Below the pieces are notes generated by a model. The model saw nothing but the letters and a program-made list of their open reading frames with translations, searched no databases and was not told the origin of the DNA. Of a stretch of DNA of 64,000 nucleotides, positions 48,110 to 58,284 are shown one piece after another. The first letter of the stretch is position 1. Every line of letters begins with the position of its first letter. The position numbers were made by a program, and so were the translations under genes. Origin of the DNA: Pholiota molesta (Eukaryota > Basidiomycota > Agaricomycetes > Agaricales > Strophariaceae); the NCBI GenBank assembly GCA_014925825.1, contig JACGCK010000175.1, positions 30,391 to 94,390 of the forward strand, in the 5' to 3' direction.

Positions 48110-49163
48110 CCCACCGTAGGAGTTCTTCCTCTCCGGGCCGCGCAAGGTTGCTAGAGCGCATCGGAATCTCATCGCCATGCAGAACTCGCGCGATCGGCGA
48201 ATGGCCCAATTCACCTGCCTCGAGCGGCGAGTCGCCGAACTCGAGGAGGAGAACCGCCGTCTGCGCGCAAGGATGCACGTCGCGCCTCCTTCGCCCGCAC
48301 AGGTGCCGAACCCAGGGCTTTCTTCTTCTATGCTCTAAGACCATCTCCGCGCTGAGCGCGAGCACGAGAACCAGGTCCTCAAGGCGCGTATCCGCACGCT
48401 GGGGCGGGGCGAGACACTTGCTGATCGACTCGCCGGCGTAATCTTCACCAGCGCGAACACCCCATCCCCACACAACAACCCCCCACCACCGCCCAATTCG
48501 CCTTCCCCACACCTGCACCCTCCAACGTCTCCCTCGACTTTGATCTAACCGCGCCCACCCCCACCCCATCTTCGCCTCTCTTCGACCAAACCGCGGCACG
48601 AGCACACACACACGACGATATCGCTCGCTATCTAGCCCAGCTGGCGCCCATCGGAGCCTTCATTGCCTCTCTCAGTTTCCCTCTTGGCCCCGATATCGGT
48701 TTTAGTGCCGGTCGCGTCAGCAGCGGCGCGACGATGCCCCCGTATCTGCGGGCGTTGCAATACAAGGGGATGTCCGAGTCGCGGACAGCAACTCAGCGAT
48801 GGAGGCCTATGGAGGCGCTCTTTCGGGAGATCCCCGCGTCGCTGCGTGCTTGGCAAGCGGTCGCCGTGTGCGCCGAGGGTTCTGCGCAAGTAGCGCAGAG
48901 CGGGGCTGAGGCGATGGGAGTGGAGAAGCGCAATCAGGCAGACGGGATGGGCTAACCAGGACGAGATTCAGCGCATGTTGGCCGATATGGCGACGATGCC
49001 GTACGGTGGCCTGGACCCGCTCGCGCTCGGGATCAACCTGAACATGGACAGGGCACCGATATGAGCTTCGGCATCGACATACCCTACTCCCTGGACCAGC
49101 ATAAGTAATGGGAACGCCGCGGGCGCGGGGCAGTGGGACGGGACGGGCGTCGGCGTGTTCTGA
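48110..49163 (+). pseudogene. Degenerate copy of the HAC1 bZIP gene (copy 2)
   Basis: The basic region and zipper are readable (AHRNLIAMQNSRDRRMAQ, then CLERRVAELEEENRRLRA), but a stop follows after PGLSSSML near 48340. The acidic C-terminal part survives in pieces (YLRALQYKGM, MEALFREIPAS, FGIDIPYSLDQ-like, ending in a tail equivalent to TGVGVF at 49163). The hairpins flanking the unconventional intron of the intact gene are not preserved. The N-terminal start is absent. It lies in opposite orientation to the intact gene. Confidence 0.8.
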
Positions 49164-49189
49164 GCGCCGAGGCGCTCGGATCCGCTGGT

Positions 49190-49375
49190 CGGTTAACGCC
49201 CTCAACAGGCGACCTTTTTGGGAGCACAGGCTGACGATTGCCTCTGCAATCACAGACTCTCCAAGTCCAGCAGAGTCTTTCAGGTATAGCACCAGTTGAG
49301 GGTCGTCGATGGTGTCAAGCCAATTCTTTATATCATCCACGAGCTGAAGTCGAGTTCCTGGGTGGCGTCTTGAGT
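49190..49375 (-). pseudogene. NLR P-loop fragment
   Basis: Readable as HPGTRLQLVDDIKNWLDTID, then LVLYLKDSAGLGESVIAEAI and VSLCSQKGRLL. It aligns with the start of the NACHT domain of NLR-1. The P-loop is mutated (GSAGSGKT becomes DSAGLGES), so nucleotide binding would be lost. The sequence then changes abruptly to the tail of the HAC1 pseudogene. Confidence 0.8.
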
Positions 49376-50344
49376 AATCGCGTCGTTAGCTCGAGTTGTG
49401 CAACGCTCCCAAAGAAAAATATGTCATCAAGCGGTCCTTTCCTACGTGGTGGTCAGTTCTGTCGATGTCAGCTCGTTTTTCTGCGGACTCTCACCTTCCT
49501 GAACCATCAAGTCGAGTTCACTAGCAAGGTCACGATGTTAAAAGGCGACAATAAGTCACGTTGGAGTCTGAATAGGTGAGCAGGTCGTGTCGTAGCCGTA
49601 TGAGACGTAGGGGTTGTTTGTGGGAGTAGAATGAGCTGACAATGGCAGCAACAGGAGTGAAGAGCACACCTTTGCACAGCACCCAAACAGCACTCACATA
49701 TGATACGCATGCTCCCTCAGCACCGCCCAAACAGCGCCCATGCGTCTATCATAGTCAAGCCCAAGTACAGCTTGTATGTGTATTAGGAATCCCACTTTGG
49801 CTCCGCGTCGTTGCGTCTCTGTAGCCTTTCTCTGGAATCCAGGAAAGTTCGCCGTAAGTAGTTGAAAGGGTAGCATGAGTGTTCATCTATCATCTCGGAG
49901 AGCCAGCTAATAAGCAGTGAGCTGAAGGGCATCTGCCTTCGAACACTTGCAGTAGATTGGAAGTCGATGGGATTGATGAGTGCGCGAGAACACAAAAAAT
50001 ACAAGAACGTACGTTGGACGCGTTGCCGCTTCTGAATCATGTGACTTGCGTTCCGATGAATCGATGATTGGTGGCGACTTCGGACTTGGTTGCGACGGCC
50101 ATGGAATGCTATTTTACGCGCGTCCAGCAAACCGTTGAGTAAGTGCAGCTGCTTGCTTTCACGGGATACAGGCCCATGCATCCCCTTTTTAAAGCATAGC
50201 GCAGATCGTGGAAACATCTCGTGCTATTAGATGAACGCTCCGACGTTGAGGACAATTATGATCACCTCACTACGCAACCACCTCATTTCTGACCCTCAAG
50301 CGCAAGCATGACATCGATACTGCCCAAACGGTTCGCGTCGAACA
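49376..50344. other. Upstream flank of the NLR fragment
   Basis: Around 49680-49880 the reverse strand is similar to the region upstream of NLR-1 (26555-26850). No gene. Confidence 0.5.
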
Positions 50345-51246
50345 TTATCCCCAAGGCTGCACCGTCGAAAGCCCACCTTCATGCACATGATCCATCCCAA
50401 CCTCCTCTTTTCGCCTACACGCAGGGGTGTAGCAAAAGGCGGGCGTCCCAGACCTCGCGGTCATCCTGTCGACCGCCGAGCACCCCACGTCCGCCGCTGC
50501 GTATTTCACCTGCAATTCCTTCCATGCTCTCCCCGTCCTCGTCTCTGCAGCGGCTGCGTGCGCGCTGTCGTTGTCAACAGCGCCTGTCCGAACGCCGTAA
50601 CACGAAAGCAGGGTGTAGACGATGCATGGGCCATGGTAGCAAGATCGACAAATACCTTTCTGCCAAAGCAACATTGAGAACGTCATACCGGCGGCATTGG
50701 ACAAAATCTCCCATCGTCAAAATCCTTGCCGGTCCACGCCCAGGTCCTAGGTGCCGATGTCACCGCTTTGGAACGCGCGGCGCAGGCGTTCATGACGCCG
50801 GACACATTCTCCAAGCTGCGCTCGCTCACGTTCATGTTCGAGGCACGGAGTACCGGATGTGGCGGGGATGGACAAGGGCGCGGGATGATCCACCCCATCA
50901 TGAGGCCAGCGTCGGCGTCCTTCACTGGCACGAAGCAGCTGCACGCGACACTCCTAGAGTGTATCATGACTGACGCAGCCATCTCTCTTGGAGTCTGCAG
51001 AGCGCGCTCAGGTATGCCGTCGGCGGCAGCTTCAATTCTAACAATGTGGACGGTGATATGCCAATCAACGACTCCGTCTATGTATTCGCGAAGGGTGCGG
51101 CTAGCAAAGTCATCGACGAAGAAATGACCCCTGATGTCCATCCTCGTCGCCTCCGTGGCAGTCGGGCCCGCGAAGGCGATATTGCGTATGGAGGTCGGGT
51201 CGTCGTGGATCTCGATTTTTTGGGATGGGTGGGGATGGAGAGGCAT
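50345..51246 (-). CDS. Unidentified protein within the duplicated region
   Basis: Not recognised. Two frames (51246-50683 and 50704-50345) probably join by an intron near 50690-50720. The first encodes PTSIRNIAFAGPTATEATRM and FFVDDFASRTLREYIDGV. A decayed copy of exactly this stretch (MRNIAFAGPSEDGH, with a frameshift after it) lies on the + strand at 55500-55640, showing that the reading is a conserved protein rather than chance. The opposite strand also has a long open frame (50726-51127), which I consider a shadow. Confidence 0.4.
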
Positions 51247-51678
51247 GGTATTGCACTTGCGTTTTTAGTTAGGTGAGTTTGGTGGCGTTTTTCGTGTTGG
51301 GTGGTAACTGAGTGTTTGGGGATAGGAATATGTGAGGATCAATGGGGATTATCGCAGTTGGGTTTTTGCTCAGTGCTGGATGCTTGGTGCTCGGCTCTGA
51401 TCCCCTGCAAGACAAGGACCTTCATCACATAGTTTTGGATTTTGTCGTTCCATTCTATCAAGGCTATCTATATACACGCCGGATTTTCAGAAGCTTTTCA
51501 TGGGCGCTTTGAACTTGTCGGATGAAGCACCTTGGACACACACTGGACACACATGTCACTTGTACAGCAATCTTACGTTTAGTACTCCGCCCAGTGTCTG
51601 CTCCGCTGGTGAGTCAATCTCTATCGCAACCGCGTCAACATTCAGCTTATCTCCCCCCCATCCAGGCCTTTTCTCGAG
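51247..51678. other. Intergenic region upstream of APH-1
   Basis: Short promoter-like gap with GTGCTTGGTGCTCGG-type repeats; no gene. Confidence 0.45.
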
Positions 51679-52549
51679 ATGACTGAACACGGCTCAGATG
51701 TCGATCGCAGTAGATCGATTACGAGTGACACTGAGATTGAAGCTGGTTATCTTCTCTCTGCAGCTCCTGATCCGCGGCGCATCGATCCCCTTGATAATCC
51801 AGTAAGCTACGTCTGATTGATGCCCTCTTAATCGCGTTGACGCACATCTAGCGCATCGTGGAAGATGAGTGCATTGCCATCACATCAGAGAAGAAATACT
51901 ACGAGTTCGAAAACCCCAAGGGCGGTGTGTTCATCAAGCGGAATCTGACGCCTAGCGAATACATCGTGAATCGTTTTGGGGATCTCGTTCTTCCGTACAT
52001 GTGCTTTGAGAGGCTAAAGAACGAGGTCGCTGCCATCAGGTATATTCAGAGCAACACCACCGTCCCCACGCCGCACATCCGCGCCGCGTTCGAGGACCAT
52101 GGCCGGTATTATATCATCACCGACCTCGTGCCTGGCGTCCCTCTGCAGGATATCCCCGACGACAAGAAAGCGGTAGTCTGGAAAGAGCTCGAGGGCTATA
52201 TCGCGCAGATGCACGCGATCACGTCGGATGTTATAGGCGGCTTCGCGGGGACGTGGTCGTGCCCTACCGTGTGGGCAGAGCTATCGCGCGCCGCGATCAG
52301 GCGCTGAAACTGCGCCCTGCGACTACGCCCGAGTTCGTTCTATGTCATAATGATTTGTCGCAGTCCAATGTCATCGTCGATGAAACGACGCTGAAGATCA
52401 ATGCTATCATAGACTGGGAGTACGCGGGGTTCTTCCCCGTGGAGTTTGATGGTGCTTTCTACCTTCGCCCTGGAGCTTCTGCAGCGCTTGAGGGGGAAGA
52501 AGATGATGTCCCGAAGTTATTGGAACTGCTCGAGCATTGGAAAGCTTAA
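51679..52549 (+). pseudogene. Aminoglycoside-phosphotransferase (APH)-family kinase, one-base frameshift (APH-1)
   Basis: Protein of the fungal APH/choline-kinase-like fold; natural substrate unknown. Exon 1 is 51679-51801 and exon 2 starts at 51852. Visible parts are RYIQSNTTVPTPHIRAAF, YYIITDLVPGVPL and, in another frame, the catalytic loop FVLCHNDLSQSNVIVD and the metal-binding IDWEYAGFFP. The frame changes at the G-run 52247-52250. The paralogous fragment at 55129-55490 has five Gs there and reads through without a break (GFAGDVVVPYRVG), so the present copy appears to lack one G. A sequencing or assembly error is the main alternative, since the rest is intact up to the stop at 52549. Confidence 0.7.
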
Positions 52550-52857
52550 TACTCCTAGTGGACTTCGTTAGGCTTATCATTGACTAGAGGAAGAGTCTTG
52601 TGGTGTCATTTTAGAAGGCCTTTGGAGATGTATTGTTAGAATTCCGAATACCATTAAATAGCGAGGATACTTTGAATAAAGTGATTGTTTGAGAAAAACT
52701 TCATAAGATGTGTAAGAAAAATAGTCCGACGTCGAGTCTTCTATTGATACCCCTAGCTAAAACAAACTTTTCCAACAGCCAATACACCCTACTACTACGA
52801 TCTGACTTCAACAACAATACTTGAATCTTCGAATATGTTGCATATTTAATTCACCAC
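52550..52857. other. Spacer between APH-1 and the inverted APH-2 tail
   Basis: AT-rich; its reverse strand recurs at about 54820-55070, so it belongs to the inverted duplication. Confidence 0.6.
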
Positions 52858-53362
52858 AGTTCAATCAAGAGATGCCAGCCATGTACGGACTACGGTTCCT
52901 TCATCAAACCTATCCAGATGTTTCGAAACCAAATTCTTGAACTCGCCGGTCGTCAAATGGTGACCTACAGCATCCTCACCTAAAATATTCCGCGCTGCAA
53001 GACACACGCTTTTCTCCATATCAAAGCGCTGCTTGTCCTTCTTCAGCATACCTTGTTCCATCAGTGCCAAGTAATACTGAGTCTTGAAGTCGGTGCCATC
53101 GGAGGTGTTGGGGTCGGGACCGAATACATACGCAAAAAGAGGGGGTAATAATGCAGACTCGTTTTGCATTACTTGGTAGAATAAGTAGATCAGGTAGCCA
53201 TTGGAGATGAGATGCGAAAGCAGCGGGCCACGAACTGGCGCGCGTTGGCTCTCGGCTTCGAGGATAAGTTCGTCAAAGGTAGCCTGGTCCCGTATGTTCC
53301 TTTCGCGCAGAGGGTGGTCATCGTCCCATAATGGATGATCAACAATGAACAATGGAATGATG
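52858..53362 (-). pseudogene. Inverted copy of the APH-2 C-terminal part
   Basis: Reads PLFIVDHPLWDDDHPLRERN, then GMLKKDKQRF, LTTGEFKNLV and DRFDEGTVVRTWLASLD, the same as the last 165 residues of APH-2 on the other strand. It lacks the catalytic part. The copy starts abruptly at about 53362, inside the 5' flank of APH-2. The open frame is preserved with many substitutions, so it is not very recent. Confidence 0.85.
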
Positions 53363-53398
53363 GTCGATAAGGTATATGCCCTTGGTCCCGCCTTGACC

Positions 53399-54817
53399 AT
53401 GGCAAGTCCCTCAGCTTCAAGTACTTCATCTTACACCGATCCTCGCATTCAGATCGCTCTCGACATTGTCAACTGGGATGTCCTTGCGTCTCTCGCACAC
53501 AAACTCCATCAAGTGGACTCTTCTCATTGGGGTGAACACACGTCTGGAAGCTACAACCTCATCCGTTTCCTCCATCTTCATGACTCGATTGATACGACTC
53601 TCGTTGCTCGTATACCCTTCCGATCCGAGGAAGAAATGACTCCCGAACACAACGCTGTCCTTTCGAAACGAGTGGCGAGTGAGGTGGCTACTATGGAGTA
53701 TGTCGAACGCTATACCAACATCAAGGTGCCGCATGTCTTGGCACATAGCGCTGACGCGGAAGGCGACGTTCGCGCACCTTATATCCTCATGTCCAAGGTC
53801 GAGGGTACGCCGCTCAGCTCGCTTTGGGATAATTTGGACGACGACAAACGCCGCATTATCCTTCGCCAGGTCATTGATATCCTCCTCGAGCTTTGGTCAC
53901 ATCGGTTCGATAAAAATGGCGCATTGTTCAAGCGAGCTGACGGCGAGGGCAAAGATGCCTGGTACATTGAATCCACTTCGGTTCTCGTGAATCCGAGCGA
54001 CAAAGGATCTCGATATCACCTTCCGACCACATCATATGCCCATGCTGCTGACTACTGGTTAGCTTACGCCAACGCTAACCTCCGCGATATATGTGACGAA
54101 AAATTTGGATCCCCCGGGAAAGAATTTGACCATATGCATGCATGGTTCCTGCGCTCCATCATCCCTGCTTTGTTTGATCCTTCCATCGACACTCATGGTT
54201 TCCCCCTCTTGCCTGGCGATTTTCACTCGCAGAATATTATGATTACAGACATTGATACCAGTCCACGCATCAGTGCCGTCATTGATTGGGAGCTCTCAGG
54301 CCCAGATTTTGCAACGACCTTCGCGTACTATCCATTGTTCATTGTAGATCATCCATTATGGGACGATGACCACCCTCTGCGCGAAAGGAACATACGGGAC
54401 CAGGCTACCTTCGATGAACTCATCCTCGAAGCCGAGAGCAAACGCGGGCCAGTTTGTGGCCCGCCGCTTTCGCATCTCATCTCCAATGGCTACCCGATCT
54501 ACTTATTCTGCCAAGCTATTGAAGGAGAGTTTGAATTATATCCCCACCTCTTTGCGTATGCATTCGGTGACGACTCCGACGAGACCGGCTTCAAGAATGA
54601 GTTTTACAGGGCACTGATGAACCAAGGTATGCTGAAGAAGGACAAGCAGCGCTTTGAGATGGAGAACAGCGTGTGGCTTGAAGCACGGAGGATTTTAGGC
54701 GATGATGCTGTAGATAGGAAGCTGACGACGGGCGAGTTCAAGAATTTGGTTCTGAAACATCTGGACAGGTTTGATGAAGGTACCATAGTACGTACATGGC
54801 TGGCATCTCTTGCTTGA
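53399..54817 (+). CDS. APH-family phosphotransferase-like protein (APH-2)
   Basis: Intron-less frame of 472 residues from MASPSASSTSS; an upstream in-frame ATG at 53345 is possible but overlaps the inverted fragment. The kinase-like fold is visible: SGSYNLIRF as glycine-rich loop equivalent, LVARIPFRS, YILMSKVEGTPLSSLWDNL as the hinge, the catalytic loop LLPGDFHSQNIMI and metal-binding ISAVIDWELSGPD. The catalytic loop has Gly-Asp-Phe-His-Ser-Gln-Asn instead of the usual HGDxxxxN. Such proteins are heavily expanded in agaricomycetes, and their targets are unknown. The gene lies inside a palindromic arrangement: its 3' part is duplicated on both sides of the 5' part. Confidence 0.82.
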   Translation: MASPSASSTSSYTDPRIQIALDIVNWDVLASLAHKLHQVDSSHWGEHTSGSYNLIRFLHLHDSIDTTLVARIPFRSEEEMTPEHNAVLSKRVASEVATMEYVERYTNIKVPHVLAHSADAEGDVRAPYILMSKVEGTPLSSLWDNLDDDKRRIILRQVIDILLELWSHRFDKNGALFKRADGEGKDAWYIESTSVLVNPSDKGSRYHLPTTSYAHAADYWLAYANANLRDICDEKFGSPGKEFDHMHAWFLRSIIPALFDPSIDTHGFPLLPGDFHSQNIMITDIDTSPRISAVIDWELSGPDFATTFAYYPLFIVDHPLWDDDHPLRERNIRDQATFDELILEAESKRGPVCGPPLSHLISNGYPIYLFCQAIEGEFELYPHLFAYAFGDDSDETGFKNEFYRALMNQGMLKKDKQRFEMENSVWLEARRILGDDAVDRKLTTGEFKNLVLKHLDRFDEGTIVRTWLASLA

Positions 54818-55128
54818 AATGTAGTGAATCAACCCCAAAATGTATTCGAAGATTCAAATATTGCTGTTGAAGTCAGGTCGTAGTAGAAGGTATTGGCTAT
54901 TAAAGATAATTGGGTTTCAACTACGGGTATTAATGGAAGACTCGACCTCCAACTATTTTTCTTACACATCTTACGAAATTTCTCTCAAGCAATCGCTGCG
55001 TTCAAAAGTATCCTCACTATTTAACGGTATTCGGAATCCCTAACAATACTTACATTCCCAAAGGCCTCCTGAAATGACTCTTCCTTCTTAATGGTCAGTG
55101 ATAAGCCTAAAGAACTCCGGTAAAAGTA
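54818..55128. other. Spacer, inverted copy of 52550-52857
   Basis: Reverse-complement related to the sequence downstream of APH-1. No gene. Confidence 0.55.
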
Positions 55129-55490
55129 TTATGCCTTCCAATGCTCGAGCACCTCCAGTAACTTCGGGACATCTCTACCAACACGATAGGGCACAACCAC
55201 GTCCCCCGCGAATCCACCCATGATGTCCGACTTAAGAATCGCGTGCATTTGCGCGATATATCCCTCGAGCTCTTTCAAGACTATAGCATTTTTCGTCAAG
55301 GTGACACCAGGAACGAGATCGCTGATGATATAGTAGCAGCCGTGGTCTTCGAAAGCGGCACGGATGTTCGGAGTGGGAATGGTGGTGTTGCTCTGGATAT
55401 ACCTGGTGGCGGCGACCTCGTTCTTTAGCCTCTCAAAGCACATGTACGGAAGAACGAGGTCTCCAAAACGATTCACGATGTATTAACATC
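55129..55490 (-). pseudogene. Deleted copy of APH-1
   Basis: Reads NRFGDLVLPYMCFERLKNEV, then DLVPGVTL and GGFAGDVVVPYRVG. It then jumps directly to VPKLLEVLEHWKA, the APH-1 C-terminus. The catalytic loop and metal-binding motif are deleted, and the N-terminus is missing. The frame stays open. Confidence 0.85.
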
Positions 55491-55690
55491 CCAAGAATCG
55501 AGGTCCGTGACGACCTGTCCTCCATGCGCAATATCGCCTTCGCGGGACCGAGTGAGGATGGGCATCAGGAGTCATCTCTTCGTTGATGACTTTGCTAGCC
55601 GCACCTGTCGCGAATACATAGACGGAGTCGGCATATCTTCCAATCTTCTGTAGCGCATCTGCCGGGGCGGCTGAGCTTAGGGACGCGTGA
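55483..55690 (+). pseudogene. Remnant of the unidentified protein gene (50345-51246)
   Basis: Carries RNIAFAGPSEDGHQESSLR then a stop, with DDFASRTCREYIDGV in another frame; it corresponds to 51060-51210 on the reverse strand with a small deletion. Confidence 0.65.
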
Positions 55691-55759
55691 GGAGGGAGGG
55701 GCCGAGTCGTGTCAAAGCTCCTCCCCAGAGAATCGTCGATAATCTTGCGCCCACCTGGA

Positions 55760-56362
55760 CCTCCTTTGGCTTGCTCGGTGTCCCTGCAGCGGGTGCGGGG
55801 TCTTGCCCGCGATATCAGCTCTAGTGCCGGCCGCATCAGCAGCGGGCGCGATGCCCCCGTATCTGCGGGCGTTGTACCGCCGTTGATAGTGACTCGACGA
55901 TGGAGGCGATCTTTCGGGAGATCCTCGCGTCGCCGCGGGCTCAGCATGCGGTCGCCGTGCGCGGAGAGGGCGCTGCGCAAGTAGCGCAGAACGGAGCTGA
56001 GGCAAAGGCGGTAGAGCACCGCGTTCAGACAGACGGACCTAGGGGCACTACCAATAACACCAAGACAGACAGACAAACCACTATGAAGGCGACGGAGACT
56101 GAGGAGGGGAGCGCCATGGTCGTCGCGGAGTGGGTGCACGAGATCGAGATGCTGCGCATGCTGGACGACATGATGCACGCTCGACATGGGCATAGACCCG
56201 CTCGGGCTCCTCGCGATGGACATTGGCGTCGTCGACATCGGGCTGGGGATGGGCATCGACATGGACTTCGGCATCGACATTCCCTACTCCCTGGACCAGC
56301 ACACGGGGGGCGGCGCGGCCGCGGGACAATGGGACGGGACGGGCGTCGGCGTGTTCAGCTGA
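55760..56362 (+). pseudogene. C-terminal copy of the HAC1 bZIP gene (copy 3)
   Basis: Begins abruptly within the unconventional-intron region (TTGCTCGGTGTCCCTGCAGC is retained) and runs through ATGGAGGCGATCTTTCGGGA to a stop at 56360-56362. No bZIP domain. Small deletions shift the frame. Similarity continues past the stop to about 56650, matching the 3' flank of the intact gene (reverse strand of about 40900-41150). Confidence 0.8.
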
Positions 56363-56689
56363 GTGCCTCCGTGCTCAATCCGTGCTGAGCGCTGAGTACT
56401 GAGTGCTCGGCTGTGCTCGGATAGGCTCGGACAGTCTGGCTCGGATCTGGTTGGTTGTCTTGTGACGCGTGACGCGTGACGCCCCGTTTGTGGGGGACGC
56501 GATGCGTGCGCGCCTGCGGCCTGCTGCGCGTATGCGCGTTCCGGTACTCTTCCTTCTCCCCTGTGTTCCCCCTTTTTCAGCTGTCCGTTAGATGCGCCCG
56601 CTGTTCTTATCACATATTCCCCGTCGTTCGGCCGCGATAGCCCTCCTGTCAATGGATCATCAATCTCATCTCATCGTTTAACTTTAGCT

Positions 56690-57811
56690 GTTATAGCTCC
56701 TAATGGTTCTTTGCCATCTGCGCATGGATTTGGGTACGCTGCAGGCCACCGAACGGATCTGACAGGCGTAGGAAGTCCAAATAAACTTCGTGTATTCCAT
56801 ATCATGGTTCGTACTACACGGTATCATCTGATCTTTTGCTGACGTTTCCTGTAGAATCCAAGCTCCCGAGCGGCCAGAACAAGGGATGGATACGATGTTG
56901 GCATCCGAGTTATCACTATTCATAATGAAGGTCATGACCATCTCAGAATTCTCCGTAAAGTCGCGACTGGTGTGAACAGTTTGTTCAGCAATAACCATGT
57001 CCTTCCCATGCTCTCCGAATTCCAGTTTGAGGATATCATCTTTGGAATTTTCCCCGTAGTCGGCTTCGAGTTGAGGGATCTGTATGGTTATTGGGCACGA
57101 AATTCTGCGGGAGATATCGTCGAGGTCATTATGCAAATGTTGGAGGTAGGTTTCGTGTTATATTATTTAGAATATCTCTCATCGTGATGTACAGGCGCTT
57201 GCGTTTATTCACAAGCTGAATATTGCACATCGGGTGCGTCGATGATGATAGTACCATATACTCGGTGCCTATTCTGACCGCTACTTCGTAGGATGCTTTT
57301 AAGGATAACTTCCTCGTTCAATATCATGCAGAGTCTTTGAAGACGATGTCAATATCCCCCTCGCGTCCTCGGGTCTTTCTTATTGACTTTGAAGTTGCTA
57401 TAGAGGCATCCCCGCTGGCGGCTCGTTCAGAAATGGGGGATACAGGCGTCCGCACACCCGAATACATTTCAGGAAAACCGTATAGTCCATTCAAGCTAGA
57501 TATATGGCAAATGGCAAGTAGTTTGACGGATGTCAGAGTAAGGCAGTTTTTTTTTTGTCGTCAATGTTGCTCATCTTCTTTTGCATTTGCAGAGTACTAT
57601 TCCCGACATTGATAAAGTTTTGGATGAGATGTATTCCACCAATCTGGACGAACGACCGCATGCACAGGACACAGGAGGCTTTGGGTAGAATTCGATCGGT
57701 GGTGAACTCGTTGCCACCCCAATCGTTACTGATTGCACCATGGATGAAGACGACTGGCTGGCCGAGATGGAGGCCGAAGAGCCTCAGCTTCAAGAATTGA
57801 AGAAGGATTAA
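56690..57811 (+). pseudogene. Protein-kinase-like gene, broken at both ends
   Basis: Exons with GT-AG introns encode a kinase domain: …ILRKVATGVNSLF, PMLSEFQFEDIIFGIFP as the hinge, LAFIHKLNIAHR|DAFKDNFLVQ as the catalytic HRD loop, VFLIDFEVA in place of DFG, and GVRTPEYISGKPYSPFKLDI as the activation-segment end. The upstream coding sequence (from about 56690) has no start and abuts the copied HAC1 flank, so the 5' end was probably cut by the duplication. A TAG interrupts the last exon at about 57690, and coding-like sequence (MDEDDWLAEMEAEEPQLQEL) continues in frame to a TAA at 57811. The frame after HAQ could also be shifted by one base. Confidence 0.65.
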
Positions 57812-58284
57812 GGCAATTGCAACTCTGATCAGTAATTTAGAGCGCATTCAATACCATTCTATTATTTATATTATCATTTTTACCTACTCCATACTGCTTT
57901 GGCTTTTATTAAAATGAGCAAAACCCGACAATCAAAAGACTTTTCAACACCGATTTTTGACATCAGCTCCAGCGACATTTTCTTTGTTCTTCCGGAGGCA
58001 TTTCAAGATTCTTTTCTACCGAACATCTTCTTAAAGGCACCACCTTTCTGACTAGCGAGTGCGTAGTCGATTGTTAAGGAAGAAGCACGATCCGGATAGA
58101 TCTGAAGATGAGAATGGTGTGTTCCGCATACCATCTTTGACGGATTACTACGCAGGGTGACATGTAGATGGCGTGTCAACTCTAGGACCCATAAAACCCT
58201 CGAATGTATATATGTATGTTTAGAGACTTTATTCATGCTGTATATCACCGTATATAGCTATCCAAGTTGCAATATCAATACCTA
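57812..58284. other. Intergenic region
   Basis: Nothing recognised. Confidence 0.5.

Noticed and set aside
50726..51127. 133-residue + strand frame opposite the unidentified gene
   Set aside because: The remnant at 55500-55640 preserves the other strand's protein pattern rather than this one.
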